Shown piece after piece: positions 10,740-23,325 of a DNA stretch of 64,000 nucleotides (within the stretch, counting starts at the first letter, position 1; each line of letters starts with the position of its first letter). Both the position numbers and the translations under genes were made by a program. Source of the stretch: Calliopum simillimum. Taxonomy: Eukaryota > Arthropoda > Insecta > Diptera > Lauxaniidae. Under the pieces are notes generated by a model. It did no database searches, was not told the origin of the DNA, and saw only the letters and a list, made by a program, of their open reading frames with translations. The stretch lies in assembly GCA_951812925.1 (NCBI GenBank), contig OX638372.1, positions 51,513,028 through 51,577,027 of the forward strand, in the 5' to 3' direction.

Positions 10740-13700
10740 CCAAATTCGACATCAGAGTTGCTCCGTCACGTCAGGATTTTGAGATATTTGAGGTGAAAAA
10801 AAAAGAAAACGGGTTATTTGACTATTTTTCAGGTTAGATGCAGGATGCACACAATTTTTGTATTTTTTGTGCTTTTTTTTAGCAAATTCATTATGTATCA
10901 CTACTTTTACTCTTCAAAATGAGCTCCTGAAAACTGTCTACGATATTTCTTTCAAAAGTTATGAATATTTTAAGATGACATCATGTAATGTATATGGCTA
11001 AAACACAAGCGGCTTTGAATTTCATGATGTGATGTAAAATTGGCAATAAATTTAGAATACACGTACAACATATTATGGCACCTTTCAGAAGACAATTTTT
11101 AAAGGAAAGAGTAGTACTACTTGACAAATTACGAGAGCCAAATAAGTCATTTGAGCAAATTCCGAGTTCGGATTTGGACTCTTCGCATTCAATTTTTTAA
11201 TAAATGATTTTCAGCTGCTCTGGAACAAAACTTTGCAGGCCTGTCTTATCATCAGGAACAAGACATAGAAGACGGAGTTCTCATAATGAATATGACCATT
11301 ATATAGACGACGCAAAAGCGTGACATTATATATTCCACAAAGGTTAGACGGAGATAAGAACGGAGGTGATTCATAAAAACCTACGCTTGTTTTAAGACAT
11401 GCATATGCTCTAAGAGAAGATAGAGGTGACATGAAAAATCCTTTAGAGAATTTTTTAAATTGACTGAAAAGTAACCTTTTTTTGGCAAAAAAGTTTGTAC
11501 TACTCAAGAAGGCATTGTGAGTTTTGCTCAGTTCCCCAATACCTCGTGTATCTTAGTTTTTCTAATTTTTTACGAATCTAATTTATTGCCAACATGTGCA
11601 ATCTGCTGTGTCTGCGCAGATTATGATTTCAAACTGTTTGCCTCTGTCTGTTAGTGGATTTCTTTGCCAAAGTCTTTCGGTTTGTCTGCGGATGACGCTG
11701 CTGTGCACTCTTAGATTGGTTTTAAGGATTCACCATTGGATTCAGAACTGTGCTGTTGTTGTTATTCATTTTGTAAAGTTTTTACCTTTAGCATTTGTGG
11801 TTAAATTGAGTTTTTGTTTGCAATTTTTGTATTTAAGTTTTGAAGAGACTTAAGCTGTTTGTTGTTGTCTTAGTAGCTATAAATGTTGTTGTTTAAAGGA
11901 CTTAAGCTGCAAATGCTATAAATGTAAATGTTTGTAGTTTTATTTCTTGGTTTTCAATTTTTAATTGGATATGCAACTCCGAATAGTGCAGTGATTGTAT
12001 TTGTTGCATGATTGCATATTCTATAACACCTACTCTATAATATGGCTTTGGATTTAATTAAGAGCTGCACAATTTTGATATATTGTCGGTTTACTTTTAT
12101 GATAAAGTGTCGAATTTAAAAGGAAGTAAGACAAAAATATGTTGTTTAAATAGTGGATTTAAAATTTTATTTAAAATACTTACTTGCAGCGCTGCCATTA
12201 AAGGCGATAATTTTGGTTTCACCAAATAGTCTTGGTCTTGACTCTTGGGGTTGGTCTTGATTTTGAAATAGTAAAAAATTTCCAAGAATTAATTTTATTG
12301 AATAGATAGTGTGCTTCCCCAATAAAAAAAAAACGATCTTGTAACTTTCTATCCTGGGAATCGACGTTTTTGGAGATATTCTTACTCTTGTTAGCTTAGA
12401 ACGAACTTGAAAGCCTTAGGTGATAATTTTAACTTTAACAGCCTTGCGTGTGTTAATTCCAAGATATATAAAAAAAATTAAAAAAAGCCCTTGATTTTGC
12501 ATAATTATGTATGAAACAAAACTCATTAAGTAACCATAAATGATGTATACAACTTAACGACATATGTATGTATGGAAAACCAGTCGGTGTGTCAAAATAT
12601 GCAATTAAAATTACCATTTGCATGTCTGACTCAAAATAAAAATTACATGTTGTTACAAAAACAATAAAAGCCAGCGCCAAAATGTTTACTACAAAGACGC
12701 CCTACAAAACAAAAATGGGAAAAAACTCATAAAGCAAATAATTACTATCCGTGTGTACGACCAACCTATTATGATGAGATGCAGCCACTTTAAGTTTAAA
12801 CACTACATAATTATCCAACCGTTCATCTATTCAACGAACCAACAATCCAAGCATCCACCTATCCATTCATCTATCCATACAACATTTTTAAGCATCAAAA
12901 CCAAAACAGTCATTCATTCACTCATCCATTGACAGGTGATACCGAAAAACCAACAGTTTAACCACTCCAACACGCTATGATTACAGCCATGAACTTTGCA
13001 AAAGTTTGTCTGGGCTATAGAATAATGATTGAGCCTCTACGAAAAACTAAACCCCATATCGCTACGTACGTACATATCTACCTGATAATTGAATTTGTAA
13101 AATCAGAAGAAAACAAACGTACCAACGGATACGAATGCGAATGAACAAATGAATTTGTCGTAATTACTTGGCCTAAAGGGATCATCAGCAACTGCTGGTG
13201 CTGATGTTGTTGGCAACATCATTGAAAACGGCAACAGCACAAGGTAACGATGAACGGTATTTAGCAAAAACAGAGAGAAGAACAATGGGTTTTTAATTTC
13301 CACAGGTATTTCGGTAGCTCATTACAAAACCGTTATGTTTGTGAAGTGAAAATGAGTGAAATGTTTAGATGAGGGAGATGTATTAGTAGGAACGTGTATG
13401 AGTAGAGTATACTGATGGAATTGCTCAGATATTAAACCAACAGTTTTGGGAACTACTTACAGTAAAAATCAAGTTTGGCAATAAAATAATTAATTTTATG
13501 AAATGTTAAATTATTAAGAATTCATAGATAATTATGGAAGATAATCAAATAAATAATTCAAATAGCCTTGGGAATATTAGATTGAAGGAAACTGAGCGGA
13601 ACTGGAATGATTGTTGGTTAAGAAGCAACCATCAAACGAATTACAATAAAATCGACAGATAGATAGATTTATGATGATATCATTATAGTTAACTTCTTAG

Positions 13701-13948
13701 ATCATTGCACTGTATTGTGAACTGCCTTTTAAGTTCTTAAGTTTCGTGAACTTTGCGCAAAAGAATAGTATCCCTGGGTAGATTTTTGTATTTCATTGGG
13801 CTATTTAAGAGATTTTATAAGCACCAAGACATAAATATTGTTATCGTTTTGTTTGACAGGAATTTCAATTTCCAATAACTGGTTTCAAGATAGAAGTGTT
13901 CAAATAACATTTTTGAAGAGAGATTCTCTAAAGGCATACGCATGTTCA
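10740..13948. other. AT-rich non-coding DNA
   Basis: No gene is recognised. Features are simple: TTGTT-rich stretches near 11.6-11.95 kb and a degenerate (CATC)n/(ATCC)n stretch at 12.82-12.93 kb. Open frames of 60-100 codons here lack homology-like motifs. Confidence 0.5.
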
Positions 13949-14084
13949 GGGGTTGAATCGCCACATCAGTGAACGGCCAATACGTGACGTAAAACCATAT
14001 ACATATTTAGTAATGCGAAATAAATGTCAAACACATGATTTTAGGTCACGAGTTGTACGTTCACGGATGCGTCGATTCAACCCC
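13949..14084. mobile_element. Short hairpin MITE-like element, 136 bp
   Basis: Arms of about 50 bp start GGGGTTGAATCG and share CATC-GTGAACG, CGTGAC and TAAAA-CAT between 13949 and the reverse complement ending at 14084. No coding capacity. The target duplication is unclear. Confidence 0.7.
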
Positions 14085-14277
14085 AGCTTAAAGTTTAATG
14101 AATGCATTAGAGGCACTCATTGAAAATACTGACAAGTTGGTTTTTCGAATGTTTAGGCATCTTTGGCATGGGTTTCAGCCTAAAGTATGCTACAAAATTG
14201 TCCGAGACGCCTTATCAAGTTCAAAATGTCTGCCCATTGCATATGATTTCGAAGTACTTTAGAACCTCTAGAAGTCA

Positions 14278-14289
14278 GACGATGAATAT
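14278..14289. repeat. Target-site duplication, left copy, of LINE 14290-14579
   Basis: GACGATGAATAT occurs here and exactly again at 14580-14591. Confidence 0.85.
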
Positions 14290-14579
14290 GTGTGTATGTT
14301 TTCTCCTTAAACTCCTAGGAGGAGCACAGGGCCAATCTGAGACGTTTCCATTTGTTGCGATCCCTTGCGATAACTTTGATCTCTTGCCACGACTTTCCCA
14401 ATTCTTGTGTTTCCTTTTCCAGTTGGTTTTGGGTCTACCACGTCCTCTACTGCCTAGTGGATTCCACACCAGAGCCTGGCGATGAACTTCGTTGTGTGGT
14501 TTCCGGAGATTGTGACCAATCCATCTCCATTTGCGCAGCTTGACCTCATTTGTTATAGGCTTCTGATTGCATTTTTGAT
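14290..14579 (-). mobile_element. Short 3'-end copy of the same LINE family
   Basis: This copy matches the last part of the LINE at 1694-2863: the same 3' end (TCCTAGGAGGAGCA), the same WNP-GSRGRGRPKTNWKR coding stretch and the same basic C-terminus. It lacks 13 bp relative to the longer copy; in that copy the missing block lies between two CCTTTTCC direct repeats, which suggests slippage, and the loss shifts the frame. It is flanked by an exact 12-bp target duplication. Its short length is typical of severe 5' truncation. Confidence 0.9.
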
Positions 14580-14591
14580 GACGATGAATAT
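14580..14591. repeat. Target-site duplication, right copy
   Basis: Exact second copy of GACGATGAATAT (see 14278-14289). Confidence 0.85.
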
Positions 14592-14635
14592 ACTTAGTTT
14601 ATTAAAAAATCAACACATCAGAGAAATATTAACAA

Positions 14636-15257
14636 GAAAAAAACAACAGAAAAGAAAAGAAATAAAGAAGAGAAAAGAAAAGAAAAGAAAGAAAAAATAA
14701 AGAAAAATACGAAAGAAAAAGAAAAATATAGAGAAGAAAAGAAAAAACAAAAAAGAAACAGAAGACAATAACGAATAAGAAATATTATAGAAAAGAAAAG
14801 AAAAGAAAATAAAAGAGAAAAATAGAAGAAAAAACGGAAAAAAAGAAAAATTCAAAACAAAAATTGAAAAAAAGAAGACAATAATGAAAAATAAAGGAAA
14901 AGAAAAAAAAGTTAGAAGAAAAAAACGCAATAAAAAGAAAAAAATAAGATAAAAACGGAAAAATAAAAGAAAAGAATAGAAAAAAAAAAAAAAAAAAGAA
15001 AAACACAAAAACATAACAAAGGAAAAGAAAAGAAAAGAAAAGAAAAGAAAAGAAAAGAAAAGAAAAGAAAAGAAAAGAAAAGAAAAGAAAAGAAAAGAAA
15101 AGAAAAGAAAAGAAAAGAAAAGAAAAGAAAAGAAAAGAAAAGAAAAGAAAAGAAAAGAAAAGAAAAGAAAAGAAAAGAAAAGAAAAGAAAAGAAAAGAAA
15201 AGAAAAGAAAAGAAAAGAAAAGAAAAGAAAAGAAAAGAAAAGAAAGGAAAGAAAAGA
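14636..15257. repeat. Purine-rich tract with (AAAAG)n microsatellite
   Basis: From 15022 to about 15245 the + strand is an almost perfect AAAAG repeat of about 45 units. On either side (14636-15021 and 15246-15257) it degrades into A/G-rich sequence with few pyrimidines. Open frames of 163 and 238 codons on the minus strand are translations of this repeat (phenylalanine, serine, leucine) and are not genes. Confidence 0.97.
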
Positions 15258-15259
15258 TA

Positions 15260-18200
15260 ATGAGCATCTTGAACAAAAAACTAAATTAATAACTCTTAGG
15301 GCTTGAAAGGCATCACAGAAAATCATATAAATATATTTGACTTTTTAAAATATTTTTATTAACAAGACGAAAAAATTGCCACAAAAATTAACAAAGAACT
15401 CGTTTCAAATCATCGATTGGGCTTTCGAAATCAATTCTCCAAATTCGACTGTATTCATTAAATTTCTACTGTTATGGTAAAGTCCTTGGAAACAAGAAGG
15501 CATTTCATCATATGACAAAAACGAAAAAGTAACAAAATCAAAATATTCGAAGAAATTTAGATTATACCATACAGAAATCAAGTGGATTGTCGAAGGAATA
15601 GTTATTCGATTCAATTTTATGAGAGGACTTACTATAATATCAGTCGGCCTCACCAATAATCAAGGATCGGCATATTTCCCATATACGTATATGTGGTCTT
15701 TTGATAGAACACACTACAAAAACTTAAATCGAAATAAACACTATTCAAATGCTTTACAAAGTAACAAAAATTATAACATGACTCAATCAGATATGAGATA
15801 AATAGAGCCACATTTTTCAGTTCATTATACAAATATGAATACCCCAAAGGCTAAGTGTAATGAAACCTCAATTTGAAGTAAAAATAATAAAAATCCATAC
15901 ATCAGCAAAATTGCAAAATCCTTTGCAGCTTCGCAACCATTAAGCACAATTAGAAGCAACACTCGACGACCACGAAAGCGACCATGACAAAGACCACCTG
16001 CTGATAGTTGATGGATAGTTCCACAACAAAAAACAACTGGAACAAAAGCAACAACCATAATCAAAATCATAGCAAATCACCGAAAACTGTTACGCCTTCA
16101 AAAAACTTGGCTACCTATAGAGACAACATAACACCAACATTGTACGCATCCTTTACTGCTGCTGATGTTGCTGCTGCTCCAGTCACTCAATGTGGTAATG
16201 GACATAAATCATTTATCTGATTCAGCACAAAATGAAGTTGTCGTATTCAGTGCAGAGCACAAATTGCGTGTTCGCAAAAACGCAACAGCAGCAACAAAAC
16301 GTAGCAAAAACAAAAAGAAAGTGTTGAAAATGCTATGCTGCTGCAAAATTTTTGCTTAAGCCATAAGCATATGTATGGCAATTTGACAGTATTTGAAGTA
16401 AAAAATAATACGATTTGAATACAATGAAATGCTTATATCATAACAGCTTTAAATTTACCTGAAATTGGCACTCAAGCTACTCTTTTCTCAACATAACTCC
16501 TTATACTGTATGCCGTGCTGCTGTTGCTGCAAGATGAAAATGAACTGAAAGAAATTGGCTCAAAACAATCCTTAGCATTGGCAACCGTAAATAAGTAAGC
16601 AAGAGTTAAACGCATTAACCTACCAACCAAAACTATAGCCCCCACTGTCAAGATCGTCCAACCCAACGCAAATCGAAGACCAAACCAAACCGAAGTAAAG
16701 CAAAGCACTGTAACCCACCTCAAAGCCAAAGGCATTGATTTGTAGTTAGTGATAAGTGGAAGGTGGTGATTTGATGGTTTCTACACTGGCTGGCTGCTGT
16801 TGCTGCTTCATACGGTTTTTGCTTTAATGCTCCATTCATTTAATGCAGCACACTCATTTGGCATTTCGGTAGCTGTGTTGCTGTCCAGTCCAAATGATGC
16901 CTTAATATTGCAGCCCGATAAGTGGGTTTTATTTGTCGTTTCAGGGTATTGAGTTGTTTATGGTTTTGTTGGAAGTACTTCACGTTTAAATGGGGAGTGG
17001 GGCTTTTGTTTTGCTCAGCAGTAAATTTTTTTCTTTTAATTAATATTTACTGTGCTGTTTAGCACTAAAAGCTATGAATAATGTTAGCAGTTAGTTTTGC
17101 AGCGTTTAGTTATTTCAAACTTAACAGAGTACAGAGTTTAGCACATTCTTTAGTGTTATTTATCGGGAGATAGGTGCCATTGACGATTTCTGATAATTTG
17201 ATAGATCAAAGCCATCTCCAATGATGTATTGGGTGGTGAAAATCGCAAACCACTGACGTAACTTGCTAATTAAGCATCGGAGCAAGTCATCAAGGTAACA
17301 TGAAACAAAGGTACAAGAAGAAAGTTAAAGTCGCTGGCTTGTCACCATGCTCGATAGAGTAGCCTTGTAGGGGTCGTATATATTTGGCACATCTATTGAA
17401 ATATTAAAATAACAAAGAAAGCAACACATTAAAGACTTTCTAATTTGGTCTCATAAATTTAGTTTTAGAAACATTGAGATCTTACTCCAAATATATTCCA
17501 AAAAATTAACGTTATTTCTGAAAGTGACTTCTTGAGCTCTTTCTTCAATGAAATATCCTAGGTAAAGCTTCTAATAAGAGTAAAAGTGGTAAACGGTAGA
17601 ACTTTACCGAACACTTAGAAAATCTCGACTAACAATCAAATATGTAAAGCATGATTGAAGACCTAGTCTTCAAAACGTAAAAGAGTAGTCCAAAAGTCAA
17701 TGCAGACTAAAAGCATGAAACTAAACACAAATGAATACAGTCTCAAAATTGCTATATCCCGAATGGTTTTTGAGATATCCTAACACCGTTTTCCGCTAGG
17801 TTATTTTTAGTTGCGAAAAGTGATAAGGTGGTTAAAAGTTTTAGTTTTTTTCTTCAGAACGAAATTTGAGTTACATCGATATCTCCTTTTTCTTTCGAAA
17901 TATCGTAAACTGAAATAATGAAAAAACGTATTTTTGAACTTCTTAGGATATGTACATACATTAGACCGGGTCGATTTTGTATGAAGCAAAATAAAATCAT
18001 CCCGAAACCAAGTCAAGAGTTAGAGGGATTCTGAAAAACGATATCTGCATAATTTTTAATTTCATTCTGAAAAAATTCACACGTAGTTTATAGACAATTC
18101 TTAGCATTTTTTGCCTTATTGACTTTTTTCGTAAGTTCCCCTGCTTTTGAGTAAAAAATCGTTTTTCCGACCTCGTTATTGAAAAACGTGATAAATCGAT

Positions 18201-18337
18201 TTTTGGAACCGAATATTATCTATACCCCAACATTTTTGTTAGAACGTAATATTTATTTCTAAATCACTATTGGGTATCTATTTTCTAATGAAATGCTTTA
18301 GGTGCCGAACTACACCTAAAACCAGATGCCATACTCT
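15260..18337. other. AT-rich non-coding DNA
   Basis: No gene is recognised. CAA/CTG-type tracts near 15.95-16.35 and 16.5-16.85 kb give short open frames on both strands. A segment at 17.95-18.25 kb resembles one at 53.8-54.17 kb and is listed separately. Confidence 0.5.
17945..18245. repeat. Dispersed repeat shared with 53.8-54.2 kb
   Basis: Both places contain TAATTTT-ATTTC-TT-TGA-AAA after a GGGTCGA-TTT start. The block holding TTTTGAGTAAAAAATCGTTT, TTTTCCGACC, AAAAACGT and AAATCGATTTTTGGAACCGA is present in reverse-complement order in the second copy. This suggests a family of inverted-repeat elements from which different halves survive. Confidence 0.5.
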
Positions 18338-18512
18338 CCACAAGGCAGTAGAGGACGTGAGATACCATTAACCACCTGAAAAAGGTCTTTGGAGAGAGAA
18401 ATCTAAGGCAAAGACGTCTTCACGTGGAAAGAGATCAAATTCATCACAAAGAATCGCTATAAATGGAGATGTTTCATTTTATCATTATGCTCCTCCTAAG
18501 ATTTTCAGGTTT
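18338..18512 (+). mobile_element. Old LINE 3'-end fragment (same family)
   Basis: CCACAAGGCAGTAGAGGACGTG and the following bases match the reverse complement of the LINE at 1694-2863 through to ATGCTCCTCCTA, with many substitutions and small indels. The frame is destroyed. Orientation is opposite to the copies at 1.7 and 14.3 kb. Confidence 0.75.
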
Positions 18513-18786
18513 TAATCCATATACAGTACAACAATAAAGTAATATTTACTCCAAATAGCCTATATTTGACTTTATGTAGAGTAAAATATACATACTTTCA
18601 TTCAAAAAAATGTGTAGCAATTTTTAATTTATTTTAATTTTAATTTTGGCTTTATAATTTTTTGTGTTTGAACTATACTTTACATAAATATTATAAAAAT
18701 GTAAACCCATTATGACTTTAAGATTCAAGTAAAAATAGACAAACATTTGGTTTATGAACAATATTTATATCCTTTCATCATATTCG

Positions 18787-18860
18787 CCAGTAGCGCAGAG
18801 GATTAGTTTTTACCTATCAGACGAAAGGACTATGGTTCGAACCCTAGTGCGGTCAATTGA
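18787..18860 (+). other. tRNA-like sequence (pseudo-tRNA or SINE head)
   Basis: TAGCGCAGAGGATTAGT fits an RNA polymerase III A box/D-arm, and GGTTCGAACCC is a perfect B box about 45 bp later. A T run at 18866 would end a Pol III transcript. The acceptor, anticodon and T stems pair poorly when folded by hand, so a functional tRNA is unlikely. A tRNA-derived SINE head or a decayed tRNA fits better. Confidence 0.4.
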
Positions 18861-18899
18861 TTAGTTTTTTTTTTTTGTTTTGTTTTTGAACTTTACACT

Positions 18900-20740
18900 T
18901 CAGTATTTTCGAAATTTCACCCTACTTTAATAGTACTGAAAATATTTACTTTGAATAAAATTTGTTGTTCCAAGGTCACCATGAAATCACTTAATAAACA
19001 ATTTCCTAAAGCATCTTAACCTATTGTATCCTATTCTTATGGGTCTTTTAGGTATCTTTAAAACACTTCTTTAAATCATTCGGACGGTTCGAAGCAAGCT
19101 GTCAAAGTTAAACGCTTTTATTTTTACTTTACGTTATTGACTGGCTTCAGCTTTTCACGACCTACTCATATGTTAACATTCCATTAAGTGGCTTAACCAA
19201 CTATCCTTCGCGAAAGATTTGAGCCGAGGAAGTTGAAATATCTTTCCTGTACAAGTTTTGATCCTTAATTTGTAAAAATTTTAGTGCTTCAGATGATTGA
19301 AAAAAGTGATTAGGTTACTAGGTCTTTCCACTTAGCGATGAATAAAATACTAAAGACTACAACGAGTTGATTTAATTACTCTAAAATTGGTGTAAGCACC
19401 GCCTCCCTCGAACCATTTTGTGTAACTCTCAAGAAAATAACACTTATTTGCCTAAATTACTGCACATCTTTTCAACATAATATCTTCCGGTATTTTAGTT
19501 CCACTCAGTGAATAAGCCAACAAAATTTTATTTCATACAGTAACCTTTGTTCAACATACAGTTACCCTACATTTCGGCAGACAAAGAACAGCGGTAGCAG
19601 CCAGCGTCGGCAACCTTCACCCAAGAGAAAAAGTAAATATCATAAATAATACGGCAAAAACATACAACATCAGAGAATGAAAAAAACATCATACAATAAA
19701 CAACCATTTCGCCATATCGAATTCATAAACGACTCCGGGGAAAAAAATAAGAGAATTCCACCAAACAAGACGGTAAGACGTTGAGCACATGCGACAAACC
19801 TGAACCGAAACGTCATAAGTAATAAATCAGCAGCCGTAATGCGTTCACCAAAAAAAAAAAAAAAAAACCAACAAATGGGGACTGAAAAAAGGGACCCAAC
19901 TACACACGAAAAATAATAAATTCAGAGCATTACAAATTGGTACGGGCACCTTTGGACGTTCAGATGTAGAGACATGGTGAACAAGGCGGCCATGGCGGAC
20001 AGCAGCGACAATTCGATGTTGCGCACAGACCTATGCATTCAACAAATATAACTGTATACCGATTAAGATGACGACGGAGACGCACAGACCGTCAAAAAGT
20101 CGCGCATAAAGAAATTAAAATTGAAATATTTAAATTTTCACATAAAAATTCACAGAAATTAAAAGAAATATTTTGTGCTTTATGAGAAATGAGAGTGAGT
20201 GACGCAAGCACTTGAGTGGACAGAAAGAAGAAGATACTAGTGGGATTTAAGAAACGAGTGTACATATGTTGAAGGACGGCTTTGTACTATATGCATATCA
20301 GATATGAATGGAACTCGGTCAAGCGTCGAGTGCTTTAGCTTAACCGCCTATGATATTTAATAAACATAAAGAAGTCATTTAACATTAACAATTTTCTCCA
20401 TTGAAAAGTATTAAGTCCAGAAACCACACAGCGCATCTTGTTGTCAAACGCTTGACGCTAGAGGTCACCTGGAAAATGGTGTTATAGAATTCAAGAACCC
20501 AAGAAGCAAGGAAACTAATCCAAATAATCTACAATACTAAGAAAATTTTACCACATGCTATAATTAAAAAAGTATCTTGGGTTAATTTTTTTGTTTTTCT
20601 ATAAAAATGTATTCCTAAAGCAATTTCGGGTACATATAGCATATCAGATGAAAGAAAATAAATAAAGCTTCTTTCTTTTGCTACTAAAACTATGGGTAGT
20701 AGTGATCTTTTTGAAAAGAAAAACGATTCTTTTAAGAAAG
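18900..20740. other. AT-rich non-coding DNA
   Basis: No gene is recognised on either strand. Confidence 0.5.
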
Positions 20741-21046
20741 GCGGTTCAGGTTTTCGAAAAAACGTATAACTAATATTTCTCGAGATATGACAATTTTTCG
20801 GATCAAGAAGAAAAAAATTGCCAAGAGTACCAGCTGAACATTTTTTTGTCTCCGGTTTCGCTCAAATTTGGCAAATTAGGTGTGCAAGATTAATAATGCG
20901 GGACGATATGGTACAGGGTGCTGAATTTGGCGATTTTTGTGATTTTCATAAAAGGGTGTATCTTAAAAAAATAATAGCTTACACAAAACTTTGTAAATTG
21001 ATGATTAAAAGACCAACATTTTTAAAATTTAAAAATACTTTTGCAT

Positions 21047-21112
21047 TTTTTTAAAAAAAAACCTCCCTAAAATTTTTTTTAAAAAAAACCTCCCTAAAAT
21101 TTTTTTTAAAGT
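21047..21112. repeat. Short tandem duplication, about 35 bp twice
   Basis: Two adjacent units both read AAAAACCTCCCTAAAATTTT with poly-T/poly-A flanks. Confidence 0.7.
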
Positions 21113-21259
21113 ATTTTAAATTAAAGCATAATTTATAAGCTTTAAAATGATGTATGACTCAAGATAGGATTTTGTCGTTACATGAGAGTTTTTGGCTTTT
21201 GAACGCCCGCGGCAGGAAAAACTCTTTTTTTACTCAAGGACATGCCCTTCTCAATTTTT

Positions 21260-21600
21260 TCGATACATGCGGTTTATAAAAATTAGAGCTGTTTTAAGTG
21301 ATCAGTATGGAGACCTCACATTATTAGTTTTGCGAAAAAATTTTTTTTTGCAAGTTATGGGCATGGAACTTCAGAGTTTTTTTTGCTCAAAATCGATGCA
21401 ATTTTTTTTTAGTCAAAAATTTTTTTTTTAAATTTTTGTTTTTGGATTCTTCTAGCATTTTTAACGTTATGTTCATTTCCAGTTTTAAATTTAGAAAATT
21501 TACAAAATGGCGGCAATTTTTTGAAAAATCTTAAAAGTTGATTATCTAAAAATAATATAATAATAAAGATTTACTTTTTCATCAAGCTTTCTGTAAAAAA
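21260..21600 (+). repeat. Diverged single arm of the 27-28.7 kb foldback family
   Basis: It shares the order GATCAGTATGGAGACCTCAC, ATTATTAGTTTTGCGAAAAA, AGTTATGG-CATGGAACTTCA, AAAATCGATGCAATTTTTTT, GGATTCTT-TAGCATTTT-AACGTT and AAATGGCGG with the arms at 27163-28683. No inverted partner is seen, so this is an isolated arm or a truncated copy. The open frame at 21192-21431 comes from it. Confidence 0.75.
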
Positions 21601-22199
21601 AAAAAATTAATAAAAAAAAAAATAATTTGGGAAATTATATAATTAATTTTACACCTAACTAGACCAAAAAAGTTTCACGTCAAAAATGTCGCATCTTGAA
21701 AATATACCTTGTAAGGATATCTTTCTAATGATACCAACTAAACAATCTACTTTTACAAAAACTAATAAGATTCTTCTTAATATGGTCCGTATTAGTCCAA
21801 TTTCCACATTTTTTCAATGTTCATACTTTTAGTTAAGATATTCGAAGACACCCACGCAATATGCCGCCTTATAACAGAATAATGCTAAACACCTGTTGAT
21901 ATACAAGAAACAACAACAGCTAAATCTGACAGCAACAGTGCCAATTGAATTTCTAAATGATGCTACTGTTAATACATCGACACTCTGCTAACATACGTTC
22001 CACAAGCAACAGCATCATTTACGATTTGCTCTCCATCACTCTCCCAGCAGCACGTTACCTAAATCCAATTCACAAGCAAATCAAACAGATGTGCCAGCAG
22101 TGAATGTGCTAAAGCAAACACTTTAGTTATAAACGAGCTCTCGCCAAGTGCACAACGTGTGGAATCTGTGTCGCATTCGTACGAATATTCCTTTATTTT

Positions 22200-23325
22200 G
22201 CCAACGAATGAATACAAAAACAAAACAACAACGGTAACGCGTTTACATTTCTAAGCCGAACTACTGTCGTCCGTGGTGAGTTTGAAAAGCGCGTGTGCTT
22301 CCTTCCGAAAGAGATTAGTGCTCACAATAGGGGAGATTGTCCGAGAGACAATCAACGGGAACTTTATTTGTTGTAATGGTCCTCTTTTGTTTCTGTTTAG
22401 ATGATTAAATTTACGCGCGGCGGTCCAATGCGGTCAGACTGTTGAGATATTGTGCACATACGACGACGAGGATTGCACTTTAGTTAACGAACGGGAATTT
22501 CAAGTGTAACAGAACAACGGCGGATGCTGAGTGCGCAGGACATATAGTGCGCATAAAATCATTTTCAAAGTGAACGACCGGTATAAAGTGATTTGGATGC
22601 TGATGATTAGTGATTAGTGATAACTACTTAACTAAATGCTGCAAGGTATAAGCCTAAATTTAACCAATGACCAAAATTCATCGAATTCACCAATTTTGTC
22701 GACACATTTTATCAAAGTGTGAAGTCATTCAGTCAAACGAACGCGCTTTGCTCCTTTGCTCCGGTTTGCTCCATTCAAAAAATGCAAATTGGCGTAAATT
22801 TCAACGCGAGTGGTTTTGATTTTACGGTTTGTGGTGGAATGCAACAACTCAACTGAATGAAGCCCATGCATGTTGAGGCTACGAAGGCGCAAATGAATGG
22901 GAATTTCTCGTATGCGGTGTGCCGCGTCTTTTCGTATCGTCGTCTGGTCTAGAGTCTAGGAAACGCCGTACAACCAACCAACGAGTGGTGCAACAACGAC
23001 CAACACACCAGACATTCTAGCGTCGTTGTCGGTTTCCATCTGCGTCTGTCGGTTATGGTTTACGTTCATCGTCGGTTCGTCGTACGGGTGAGAGGCTGCA
23101 ATTAGCGTGTTGTGTTGTCGTTTAATTAAAACAAGAATTTCATTAGAATACCAATTAACCGAGGGCGGCAGCAAGCACGTGTGCGGTGCCGCGCGAGTGA
23201 TACCTTTCTAGATAGGTCGTTCGTAGTTGAAAAGTGTGAAACGTACGTTGTGTGACTTGAATTTGTAAAAAGCGAAAAACTCTCGTACATCTATAGCTAT
23301 TTATAGAAGAAGTGCACAGAGCAAT
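22200..23325 (+). promoter_or_regulatory. Netrin 5' flank / 5' UTR region
   Basis: The DNA before the netrin start codon is visibly less AT-rich than the surroundings, as expected for a 5' leader. Candidate core elements are a TATAAAG at 22582-22588 and an initiator-like TTCAGTC at 22728-22734 (A at 22731). No downstream promoter element was found at the expected spacing for the latter. Several upstream ATGs are present. The start site cannot be fixed from sequence alone, and a separate 5' UTR exon upstream is possible. Confidence 0.35.

Noticed and set aside
14610..15326. Minus-strand open frames of 163 and 238 codons rich in F, S and L
   Set aside because: They are translations of the AAAAG microsatellite; no start context or domain.
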